In this document: piece by piece, positions 26,504-34,258 of the stretch
How positions within the stretch are numbered: the first letter of the stretch is position 1
How the letters are laid out: every line of letters starts with the position of its first letter
Assembly: GCF_024757985.1 (NCBI RefSeq)
Contig: NZ_CP103289.1
Span: 1,922,001-1,986,000, forward strand
Origin: Cellulomonas sp. NS3
GTDB taxonomy: Bacteria; Actinomycetota; Actinomycetes; Actinomycetales; Cellulomonadaceae
Reading direction: 5' to 3'
Length of the DNA: 64,000 nucleotides
The notes under the pieces: generated by a model
What the model saw: only the letters and a program-made list of their open reading frames with translations
Database searches by the model: none
What the model was told of the DNA's origin: nothing
Program-made: the position numbers and the translations under genes

Positions 26504-28489
26504 ATGAGCCGCACCCTCGAGTCCGCCAACCGGGAGATCTCGCGCGTCCGCGACCTGCCCTACGGCCTCGCCCGCACCCAGGCGGCCGAGCGTCAGGTGC
26601 GGCTCGTCGACTCCGAGGGGCCGGACGACGCCCGCGCGTACGCGCTGTCGACGCTCGTCGAGGCGTACGTCTGGGGCGGCGAGGTCGACAAGGCGTACGT
26701 GCCGTTCACCCGGCTCGTGCGGTGGTGGGACGAGCGCCCGGACCTGTTCGACGAGCAGGACCGGCACACGCTGTTCTGGTCCTTCAAGTGGATGGTCGCG
26801 AACCTCACCGAGTTCCCGACCGTCCCCGCCGCGCAGATCGACCGCACGCTCGCCGACATGGAGCACCGGTTCGCGGTCGCGGGCAACGGCATGAACGCGG
26901 TCGCCCTGCAGCGGTTCGTGTGGTCGCGGGCGCGCGGGGCGGAGGACACCGCGGCGGCCTACGAGGCGTGGGTCGCGACGCCGCGCGACGACTTCTCGCA
27001 GTGCGAGGCGTGCGAGCCGGGGGACCGCGCGTCGTACCTGTTCGAGGTCGGGCGCACCGACGAGGGGATCCGGCTGCTCGAGCGCACGCTCACGGAGAAC
27101 CCGACGTGCGCGACGGAGCCCGCGGACATGCTGTCCCACCTCCAGCTCGCCTACCTCGAGGAGGGCCGCCTCGCCGACGCGGCGGCGACCCACCGGCGCG
27201 GGCTCGCGCACCTCGCGGACAGCCACGGCGACATGGCGGGCGCCCGCGGCCGGCACGTCGAGCTCCTGGCGCGCGGCGGGCACGGCGACCGGGCGGTGCG
27301 GATGATCGAGGCGGACCAGCGGCTGCTCACCGGCGGGGACTCGCCCGACAGCCGGCTGACCTACCTCGTGCACGTCGGCGCCGCGCTCGCGGCGCTCCGG
27401 GCCACGGAGCCCGGGCGTCCCGTCCGCCTCACGACCGTGCCCGCCACGACCGTCGCCGAGCTCGCGGACTGGGCCCGAGCGGAGGCCGACGCGCTCGCGG
27501 CCGCGTTCGACCGCCGCAACGGCACCGACCACGTGTCCCGGCTCGTCGCCCGCGCGTGGCGGACGGAGGCGGCGCCCGAGGCGCTCGACCTCGCGGTGAT
27601 CCCGGCACAGGCCCGGCGGGCGGGCACGGACGCGACGGACGGCGGCGTCTCCGGTGCCCCGGCGAGCGCGCTCCGGCCCTCCGACCCAGGGTCGCCGGCA
27701 CCGGGCGCCGAGCTCCCCGACGTCACCGCGACCCTGCTCCGGGCGTCGCAGCTCGTGGACGACAGCGACCCCGCGGCCGCGGCGCCGCTGTACCTCGAGG
27801 CGGCGCGGCACGCGGAGGATGCCGGGCTGCTCGCCGACGCCGGCTCCGCGCTGGCCGAGGCCGCGCGGTGCGCGCAGGTGCTCGACGACCACGAGGGTGC
27901 GTCCTGGGCGTACACCCGTGCGACGACCCTGCTGCGCGCGGGTGGTGCGGACCCGCTGCTCACGGCCGCGGTCGTGCGGACCCACGCGCGGTCGGCCGCG
28001 GACCTCGGCCGGGCGGACGCCGCGCTCGCGGAGGTCGAGCGGTGCCTCGACGAGCTCGCCGCGCCGACCACGGCCGACGGCGGACCCGAGGGTCCGGCCG
28101 ACGTGCCGGGCGCCGCCGAGCTGGCCGAGCGACGCCGGGCCGAGGTCGAGCGCGAGCGCGCCGAGCTCGACGACTGCGCGGCCCGCCTGCTCGCGACGCT
28201 CGGGCGCGACGGGGAGGCGGCGACGCGGGCGGCCGCCGCGGCGGAGGCGTTCGGCGTGGCCGGCCACGTCGCCGACGCGTCGCACGCCTTCTGGCTCGCC
28301 GGCCGGCTGCACGCCGACGCAGGTGCGACGGACCCGGCGGTCGAGCACCTCGAGTCCGCGGTCGAGGGGTTCGGGCTCGTGCGCGACGCCGGTCTGCGCG
28401 CCCAGGTCGCGGCGCTGCTGATCGACGTGCTGCGCCGGGCCGGTCGCGACCGCGAGGCGGACGACGTCGCGCGGGTGCTCACCGACTGA
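26504..28489 (+). CDS. TPR-like helical repeat protein next to the HSP90 gene
   Basis: A 661-residue protein that looks almost wholly alpha-helical, with degenerate tetratricopeptide repeats. Examples are the stretches near residues 190-240 (ASYLFEVGRTDEGIRLLERT, HLQLAYLEEGRLADAAATHR) and 415-630. A CEAC motif is near residue 170, and a Pro/Gly-rich linker (about 370-405) splits it into two halves. It follows the HSP90 gene after 77 bases, with an AGACC-type weak ribosome-binding site. In eukaryotes TPR proteins are HSP90 co-chaperones; extending that to this pair is inference. No enzymatic motif is seen. Confidence 0.75.
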   Translation: MSRTLESANREISRVRDLPYGLARTQAAERQVRLVDSEGPDDARAYALSTLVEAYVWGGEVDKAYVPFTRLVRWWDERPDLFDEQDRHTLFWSFKWMVANLTEFPTVPAAQIDRTLADMEHRFAVAGNGMNAVALQRFVWSRARGAEDTAAAYEAWVATPRDDFSQCEACEPGDRASYLFEVGRTDEGIRLLERTLTENPTCATEPADMLSHLQLAYLEEGRLADAAATHRRGLAHLADSHGDMAGARGRHVELLARGGHGDRAVRMIEADQRLLTGGDSPDSRLTYLVHVGAALAALRATEPGRPVRLTTVPATTVAELADWARAEADALAAAFDRRNGTDHVSRLVARAWRTEAAPEALDLAVIPAQARRAGTDATDGGVSGAPASALRPSDPGSPAPGAELPDVTATLLRASQLVDDSDPAAAAPLYLEAARHAEDAGLLADAGSALAEAARCAQVLDDHEGASWAYTRATTLLRAGGADPLLTAAVVRTHARSAADLGRADAALAEVERCLDELAAPTTADGGPEGPADVPGAAELAERRRAEVERERAELDDCAARLLATLGRDGEAATRAAAAAEAFGVAGHVADASHAFWLAGRLHADAGATDPAVEHLESAVEGFGLVRDAGLRAQVAALLIDVLRRAGRDREADDVARVLTD

Positions 28490-28506
28490 GCGGCTACCGT
28501 CGGGGC

Positions 28507-29442
28507 ATGCTCGTCGCCGCCGCGCTCGTCCCGGACACCGTGCTCCTCGTCCCCGGGGCGTCCGGGGTGACGGACGTGCACGGAGACCTGCGCAGCCACG
28601 CGCTCGACGCGGTGCGGTCGGTGCTGGCGCGCCACGTCGAGCGTGTCGTCGTCGTGGCCCCCGGCACCGGGTCCGGCGACTCCGGTCCCGTGCGCGTGAC
28701 GCCCGCCCCGGTGCGCGCGTCGCTCGCCGCCGCCGGCATCCCGGACGGCGCGCTGGGGTGGCCGACCCCGGGGGAGACGCCGACGGCTGGCGGGCCCGCT
28801 GCGGGCGGTACGCAGGACGCCCGCGACGCGGGCCTGGACGCCACGGAGGGCACCGGCTCTGCGACCCGGGCCGTGGGCGTGTCCGCCTCGGTCGCCGTGC
28901 TCCTGCTCCGTCAGGCCGGCTGGGCGGGCCCGGTGGACGTCGTCGAGACGGCCCCCACGGCCCGCGCCGACCGGTCGTCCGCGGCCCGCCTGGTGGCGAC
29001 GGGGCGCGACCTCGCGCCGGTCGGCGCGCCCCGCACGGGCCTCGTCGTCGTCGGCTCCCTCAGCGCACGGCACGGCCCCGACGCCCCGCGCGCCGACGAC
29101 GAGCGCGCCCCCGGCTACGACGCCGCGGTGCTCGCCGACCTCGCCGACGCGGGGGCGGACGCGCTCACGCGCCTCGGCTCGCTCGACCCGGGTCTCGCGG
29201 GCGAGCTCGACGTGACCGGCTGGGGCCCCTGGCAGGTGCTCCTCGGCGCCCTGCCGCGCGACGGTGCCGTCGACGCTCCGCCCGAGCGCGCCGTGACCGC
29301 GACCGTGCACACCGCACAGGCGCCGCTCGGCGCGCAGCACGTGGTCGCGACCTGGGTCGTCGCGCACGACCCGGCGACCCGCGCCGGCTCCCGGGCGAGC
29401 GTGCGCCGCCCGGCCGCCCCCTCGGAGGACACGCACGCATGA
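28507..29442 (+). CDS. LigB-like (class III extradiol dioxygenase fold) protein
   Basis: A 311-residue protein starting MLVAAALVPDTVLLVPGASG, the form seen in the actinobacterial LigB-like proteins encoded before miaA. The first metal-ligand His of true extradiol dioxygenases, expected in this N-terminal stretch, is absent (VPDTVLLVPG), so catalysis is doubtful. Later features include VVVVAPGTGSGD and LVVVGSLSARHGPDAP. TACCGT (28495-28500) lies 6 bases before the ATG. The stop overlaps the miaA start (ATGA), so expression is coupled to miaA and dapF. Confidence 0.7.
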   Translation: MLVAAALVPDTVLLVPGASGVTDVHGDLRSHALDAVRSVLARHVERVVVVAPGTGSGDSGPVRVTPAPVRASLAAAGIPDGALGWPTPGETPTAGGPAAGGTQDARDAGLDATEGTGSATRAVGVSASVAVLLLRQAGWAGPVDVVETAPTARADRSSAARLVATGRDLAPVGAPRTGLVVVGSLSARHGPDAPRADDERAPGYDAAVLADLADAGADALTRLGSLDPGLAGELDVTGWGPWQVLLGALPRDGAVDAPPERAVTATVHTAQAPLGAQHVVATWVVAHDPATRAGSRASVRRPAAPSEDTHA

Positions 29443-30395
29443 TGCTCGTCGTGACCGTCGTCGGCCCCACCGCGACCGGGAAGTCGGACCTCGCCCTCGC
29501 GCTCGCGCACGCGCTCGGCGGCGAGGTCGTCAACGCCGACGCGATGCAGCTCTACCGCGGCATGGACATCGGCACCGCCAAGCTCACCGTCGCCGAGCGC
29601 CAGGGCGTCCCGCACCACCAGCTCGACGTGCTCGAGCCGTCGCAGGACGCCTCGGTCGCCGACTACCAGGCGGGGGCGCGCGCGGACATCACCGCGATCC
29701 ACGCCCGCGGTGCCCGCGCGATCGCGGTCGGCGGCTCGGGGCTCTACGTCCGGTCGCTGCTCGACCACATGGAGTTCCCCGGGACCGACCCGGAGGTCCG
29801 GGCACGGCTCGAGGCCCGCGTCGAGGCCGAGGGCTCGCGCGCGCTGCACGCCGAGCTCGAGTCACGCGACCCGGTGGCGGCGGCCGGCATCGGCCCGCGG
29901 AACGCACGGCGGCTCGTGCGCGCGCTCGAGGTCATCGAGCTCACCGGGCGGCAGTACTCGGCGAGCCTGCCGCAGCACGTGTACGAGGTGCCGGCGGTGC
30001 AGCTCGGCCTCGACTGCGACCGCGGCGTGCTCGACGAGCGGATCGAGCGGCGCGTCGCGCGGATGTGGGACCAGGGGCTCGTCGAGGAGGTGCGGGCGCT
30101 CGCGGACCGGGGGATCGGGCGCACCGCGTCGCGCGCCGTCGGGTACGCCGAGGTGCTCACGACGTTCCGGGGCGAGCTGACCGAGGACGAGGCGCGCGCC
30201 GCGGTGGCCGCCGGGACGCGCCGGCTCGCCCGCAAGCAGATGGGCTGGTTCGGGCGCGACCCGCGTGTGCACTGGCTCGACGCGCAGAGCCCCGACCTCG
30301 TCGAGCGCGCGCTCGACCTCGTCGCACGCGCCGACGCGGGCACGCTCGGGCTCGCGACCGACGACCCCGCGCCCCGCCGTAGTCTGGGCTCATGA
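29439..30395 (+). CDS. miaA: tRNA dimethylallyltransferase MiaA
   Basis: A 318-residue enzyme that prenylates A37 of tRNAs reading UNN codons, making the substrate for MiaB. The P-loop is GPTATGKS (residues 9-16), the substrate loop NADAMQLYRGMDIGTAK follows, and later come GGSGLYVRSLLD, NARRLVRALEVIELTG and SRAVGYAEV. ATG codons at 29439 and 29442 are both possible; the first overlaps the upstream stop. Its own stop overlaps the dapF start. Confidence 0.97.
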   Translation: MMLVVTVVGPTATGKSDLALALAHALGGEVVNADAMQLYRGMDIGTAKLTVAERQGVPHHQLDVLEPSQDASVADYQAGARADITAIHARGARAIAVGGSGLYVRSLLDHMEFPGTDPEVRARLEARVEAEGSRALHAELESRDPVAAAGIGPRNARRLVRALEVIELTGRQYSASLPQHVYEVPAVQLGLDCDRGVLDERIERRVARMWDQGLVEEVRALADRGIGRTASRAVGYAEVLTTFRGELTEDEARAAVAAGTRRLARKQMGWFGRDPRVHWLDAQSPDLVERALDLVARADAGTLGLATDDPAPRRSLGS

Positions 30396-31399
30396 CGAGC
30401 CCGGCGACCTCCCCCGAGACCACGACGGCCCCGGGTGCGGCACTGTCCGCGGTGACCGCGCCGCCCGCAGCCCGTCGGCTCGCCGCCACCAAGGGGCACG
30501 GCACCCAGAACGACTTCGTCCTGCTCGACGACCGGGCCGGCGCCCTGGACCTGACGCCGGCGCTCGTGCGGGCGCTCGCGGACCGGCGCGCCGGCATCGG
30601 CGGGGACGGCGTGATCCGCGTCGCGCCCAGCGCGTCGCTCCCCGAGGGCGCTGCCGTGCTCGCGGACGAGCCCGCCGCGCACTGGTTCATGGACTACCGC
30701 AACGGCGACGGCTCGGTGGCCGAGATGTGCGGCAACGGCGTGCGGGTCTTCGCCGCGTACCTCGAGCGGCTCGGCGCGTGGGACCCCGCGGCCGGCGAGC
30801 TCGCGCTCGGCACCCGGGCCGGGGTGCGGCGCGTGCGGCGCGTGGACGCACCCGACGGCGGCGCCCCCTGGTACGCGGTCGACATGGGGCCGTGGGCGCT
30901 GCCCGGCGGACCCGAGGCCGCCGCGGCCGGGCAGGACGCCGAGGTGCTCGTCGCGGGCGTCGACGTGGCCCGTCCCGCCCTCACCGTCGACGTCGGCAAC
31001 CCGCACACCGTCCTGGCGCTCGCCGACGACGCGGAGCTCACGAGCGCGGACCTCACCCGCGCGCCCACGGTGACCCCCGTCCCGCAGCACGGCACCAACG
31101 TCGAGCTCGTGGTGCCGCTCGGGGAGGACACGGCGCCGGACGGCACGCTCGTCGGGCGCGTCCGGATGCGGGTGCACGAGCGCGGGGTCGGCGAGACCCG
31201 CTCGTGCGGGACGGGAGCGTGCGCCGCCGCGCTCGCGGTGCGCGCGTGGGCCGGCCCGCAGGCCCCGGACGTGTGGGTCGTGGACGTGCCGGGCGGCAGC
31301 GTGCGCGTGCGGGTCCTGCCCGACGGGCACGTCGAGCTCGCCGGGCCCGCCGTGCTCGTGGCCGAGGTCGACGTCGACCTGGCGGCGCTCGTCGCCTGA
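30392..31399 (+). CDS. dapF: Diaminopimelate epimerase
   Basis: A 335-residue enzyme that interconverts LL- and meso-diaminopimelate for lysine and peptidoglycan synthesis. Both catalytic cysteines are present, in EMCGNGVRVF and RSCGTGACAAAL. An N-terminal extension of about 30 Ala/Pro/Thr residues precedes the conserved start LAATKGHGTQNDFVLLDD. The ATG overlaps the miaA stop, and TAGTCT (30380-30385), inside the miaA 3' end, lies 6 bases before it and may be an internal leaderless promoter. Confidence 0.96.
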   Translation: MTSPATSPETTTAPGAALSAVTAPPAARRLAATKGHGTQNDFVLLDDRAGALDLTPALVRALADRRAGIGGDGVIRVAPSASLPEGAAVLADEPAAHWFMDYRNGDGSVAEMCGNGVRVFAAYLERLGAWDPAAGELALGTRAGVRRVRRVDAPDGGAPWYAVDMGPWALPGGPEAAAAGQDAEVLVAGVDVARPALTVDVGNPHTVLALADDAELTSADLTRAPTVTPVPQHGTNVELVVPLGEDTAPDGTLVGRVRMRVHERGVGETRSCGTGACAAALAVRAWAGPQAPDVWVVDVPGGSVRVRVLPDGHVELAGPAVLVAEVDVDLAALVA

Positions 31400-31545
31400 G
31401 GGACGCGCTCCCCGGGTTCCCGGCCCCGGGGCGGCGCACAGCCGCAGGACCGTCCGGGCCCCGCGAGCGCGAGGGCGGGATCGGCAGGGGCGTGCGGCGC
31501 GAGAGCGTGGGGAACAGCGGCCCGCCCCGTACCGTTGAGCCGGGC

Positions 31546-31884
31546 GTGGACCTCACGACACCGCCGCCCGCGGCGCACCCCGCCGTCGCGGAGCTCGGGA
31601 TCACCCCGGGCGGGACGGCGACGTTCGTGCAGCTCTCGAGCCGGTTCTGCCGGCCGTGCCGGGCGGCGCACCAGGTGCTCGAGCGCGTCGCGGCAACGAC
31701 CCCGGGCGTCGTGCACGTGGACGTCGACGTGACCGACCACCTGGCGCTCGGCGAGCGTCTCGACGTCCGGGCGACACCGACCGTCCTGGTCCTCGACGCC
31801 GACGGCGTCGAGCGCGCCCGGGTCGTCGGTGCCCCGACGCTCGCGCAGGCGCGCGCCGCGGTCGCCGCCCTCAGCGCGCGCTGA
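31546..31884 (+). CDS. Thioredoxin-fold protein
   Basis: A 112-residue cytosolic thioredoxin-like protein. The active site is SSRFCRPCRAAHQVLE, with Arg-Pro between the cysteines in place of the usual Gly-Pro. The cis-Pro loop is VRATPTVLVLDADG. It is therefore probably a redox-active thiol-disulfide protein, though the reductase partner is unknown. The GTG at 31546 lies 10 bases after TACCGT (31530-31535). Its last 14 bases overlap the convergent methyltransferase gene. Confidence 0.82.
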   Translation: MDLTTPPPAAHPAVAELGITPGGTATFVQLSSRFCRPCRAAHQVLERVAATTPGVVHVDVDVTDHLALGERLDVRATPTVLVLDADGVERARVVGAPTLAQARAAVAALSAR

Positions 31885-32482
31885 CCCGCAGGACGCGGAA
31901 GCCCTTCGCGCTCGCGACCCGCTCGACGTCGGCCGCCGCGGCGAGGGTCTGAGCGACCCAGCGCTGCAACGAGTCCGCCCCGAGGTTCTTCGACACCACG
32001 AGGTGCGCCTGCGCGCCGGGCGACAGGCGCGGGAGCCAGCGCAGCAGCAGCGCATGGAGCTCGGCCTTGCCGACCCGGATCGGCGGGTTCGACCAGAGCG
32101 CCGCGAACGTCACGTCGTCGGGCACCTCGTCGGGCGTCACCGCGACGACGTTCGGGCAGCCGAGCCGCTCGGCGTTGCGCCGCACGAGGTCGAGCGCGCG
32201 CTCGTTGACGTCGACGGCCCACACGCGCGCCCCGGGCGACGCGAGCGCGAGGGACAGCGCGACGGGCCCCCAGCCGCAGCCGAGGTCGAGCAGGTCGCCC
32301 TCGGCCGGCGGCGCGGGCACCGAGCGCAGCAGCACCTCGGTGCCGAGGTCCACGTGGTCGGGCGAGAACACCCCGCCCGCGGTCTCCACGTCGACGTCCT
32401 GCCCGCCGAGCGTGACGGTCCGCACGCGGCGCTCGTCCGGCGACGCGGGCCGGGCCGTGAAGTAGTGGTCGTTCCCGCTCAC
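31871..32482 (-). CDS. Class I SAM-dependent methyltransferase, RsmC/MTS-like
   Basis: A 203-residue methyltransferase. The SAM-binding motif is LLDLGCGWGPVALSLAL, with the acidic residue in VWAVDVNERALDLV. The catalytic motif IV is SNPPIRVGK, typical of N-methyltransferases of the MTS (RsmC/RlmG) group that modify guanine in rRNA. The single-domain length matches actinobacterial homologues, not the two-domain E. coli enzyme. TAGGGT (32494-32489) lies 6 bases before the GTG start. Target base is unproven. Confidence 0.85.
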   Translation of the reverse strand: MSGNDHYFTARPASPDERRVRTVTLGGQDVDVETAGGVFSPDHVDLGTEVLLRSVPAPPAEGDLLDLGCGWGPVALSLALASPGARVWAVDVNERALDLVRRNAERLGCPNVVAVTPDEVPDDVTFAALWSNPPIRVGKAELHALLLRWLPRLSPGAQAHLVVSKNLGADSLQRWVAQTLAAAADVERVASAKGFRVLRVSAR

Positions 32483-32590
32483 GGCGCGACCCTATCCGCC
32501 TGCAGCGAATATCCGTCGCGGGGCGGGGAACCGCGTGACACCCTGGAACGAGCACGAGAGATCGACGACACCACGGACGAGAGGCACCGC

Positions 32591-34123
32591 GTGAGCGACC
32601 CGCAGCACCCCCAGACGCGTGAGGAGACGGCCGACGCCGCCGTGGACCGCCGCAGCGCGCAGGAGGTCGCGGACGACGTCGTGGCACGCGTGCTCGCGCG
32701 CGCCGGCACGGCCCTGCAGGAGGGCGGCACGGTCCACTCCTCGTTCGACGGCGACCAGCTCGACCTCGAGGAGCGCACGTCGCTGCGCCGCGTGGCCGGC
32801 CTGTCGACCGAGCTCGAGGACGTCACTGAGGTCGAGTACCGCCAGCTGCGCCTCGAGCGCGTCGTGCTCGTGGGCCTGTGGGGCTCCGGCACGGCCGAGC
32901 AGGCGGAGCTGTCGCTGCGTGAGCTCGCGGCGCTCGCCGAGACCGCCGGCTCGCAGGTCCTCGACGGCATGCTCCAGCGGCGCCGCACCCCGGACCCCAG
33001 CACGTTCCTCGGCTCAGGCAAGGCCGCCGAGCTCGCGGGCGTCGTGGCGGCGGTCGGTGCCGACACGGTCATCGTCGACGCGGACCTCGCACCCTCGCAG
33101 CGCCGTGCGCTCGAGGACGTCGTGCGGGTCAAGGTCATCGACCGCACCGCGCTGATCCTCGACATCTTCGCCCAGCACGCCAAGTCGCGTGAGGGCAAGG
33201 CGCAGGTCGAGCTCGCGCAGCTCGAGTACCTACTGCCGCGCCTGCGCGGCTGGGGCGAGTCGATGTCGCGGCAGGCCGGTGGCCAGGTCGGCGGCGCCGG
33301 GGCGGGCATGGGCTCGCGCGGTCCCGGCGAGACGAAGATCGAGCTCGACCGCCGGCGCATCCGCGACCGCATGGCCAAGCTGCGGCGGGAGATCGCTGCG
33401 ATGGAGCCCGCGCGGCAGACCAAGCGCGCGTCCCGCAGGAAGCACGGCATCCCGTCGGTCGCCATCGCGGGGTACACGAACGCGGGCAAGTCGTCGCTGC
33501 TCAACCGGCTCACCGGCGCGGGCGTGCTCGTCGAGAACGCGCTGTTCGCGACGCTCGACCCGACGGTCCGGCGCGCCGAGGCCGCCGACGGGCGCGTGTA
33601 CACGCTCACGGACACGGTCGGCTTCGTGCGGGACCTGCCGCACCAGCTCGTCGAGGCGTTCCGGTCGACGCTCGAGGAGGTCGCGGACGCGGACCTCGTG
33701 CTGCACGTCGTCGACGCGTCGCACCCGGACCCCGAGAGCCAGATCGCGGCGGTGCGGCGCGTGTTCGCCGACATCCCGGGCGCGATGGACGTGCCCGAGG
33801 TCATCGTCCTCAACAAGGCCGACCTCGCCGAGCCGGAGGCGCTCGCCCGCCTGCGCTCGCGCGAGCCGGGGTCGATCGTCGTGTCCGCGCGCACGGGCGA
33901 GGGGATCGAGGCGCTGCAGGCGCTCATCGCGGACCAGCTGCCGCGGCCGAGCGTCACTGTCGACGTCGTGATCCCGTACGACCGCGGCGACCTCGTGCAC
34001 CGCGTGCACCAGCACGGCGAGATCGACTCGGAGGAGCACACGGAGGCCGGGACCGCGCTGCGGGCCCGGGTCGACGAGACGCTCGCCTCGGAGCTGTCGG
34101 CGGCGGCGGTCCGCTCGGCCTGA
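32591..34123 (+). CDS. hflX: Ribosome-associated GTPase HflX
   Basis: A 510-residue GTPase that binds the 50S subunit and can split stalled ribosomes. The N-terminal HflX domain holds QRRRTPDPSTFLGSGKAAEL and LDIFAQHAKSREGKAQVELA, plus the glycine-rich linker SRGPGETKIELDRRRI. The G domain has G1 GYTNAGKSS, G3 DTVGF, G4 NKAD and G5 SARTGEG. An acidic, variable N-terminus of about 75 residues precedes this. The GTG at 32591 follows a GAGAGGC stretch. A strong hairpin at 34128-34157 ends the transcript. Confidence 0.96.
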   Translation: MSDPQHPQTREETADAAVDRRSAQEVADDVVARVLARAGTALQEGGTVHSSFDGDQLDLEERTSLRRVAGLSTELEDVTEVEYRQLRLERVVLVGLWGSGTAEQAELSLRELAALAETAGSQVLDGMLQRRRTPDPSTFLGSGKAAELAGVVAAVGADTVIVDADLAPSQRRALEDVVRVKVIDRTALILDIFAQHAKSREGKAQVELAQLEYLLPRLRGWGESMSRQAGGQVGGAGAGMGSRGPGETKIELDRRRIRDRMAKLRREIAAMEPARQTKRASRRKHGIPSVAIAGYTNAGKSSLLNRLTGAGVLVENALFATLDPTVRRAEAADGRVYTLTDTVGFVRDLPHQLVEAFRSTLEEVADADLVLHVVDASHPDPESQIAAVRRVFADIPGAMDVPEVIVLNKADLAEPEALARLRSREPGSIVVSARTGEGIEALQALIADQLPRPSVTVDVVIPYDRGDLVHRVHQHGEIDSEEHTEAGTALRARVDETLASELSAAAVRSA

Positions 34124-34127
34124 CCCG

Positions 34128-34157
34128 GTCACCGTCGCCCGCGCGGGCGACGGTGAC
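34128..34157 (+). terminator. Strong hairpin terminator after hflX
   Basis: GTCACCGTCGCCC (34128-34140) and GGGCGACGGTGAC (34145-34157) form a perfect 13-bp stem with a GCGC loop, starting 4 bases after the hflX stop codon. There is no T-run, but position and stability support transcription termination. Confidence 0.8.
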
Positions 34158-34258
34158 GGCCCCTGCTCGCCGGCGGCCCGGCCGGCCGTGGTCGGCGCCG
34201 CGCGCGCGTGCACCGCCCGGCGGCCGGGCCTGTCAGCCGTCCGCACTAGGCTGTCGCG

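Noticed and set aside
34200-34258. Expected LexA box before the DinG-type gene
   Set aside because: No CGAAC or GTTCG half-site is present near its start, so SOS control is not supported.
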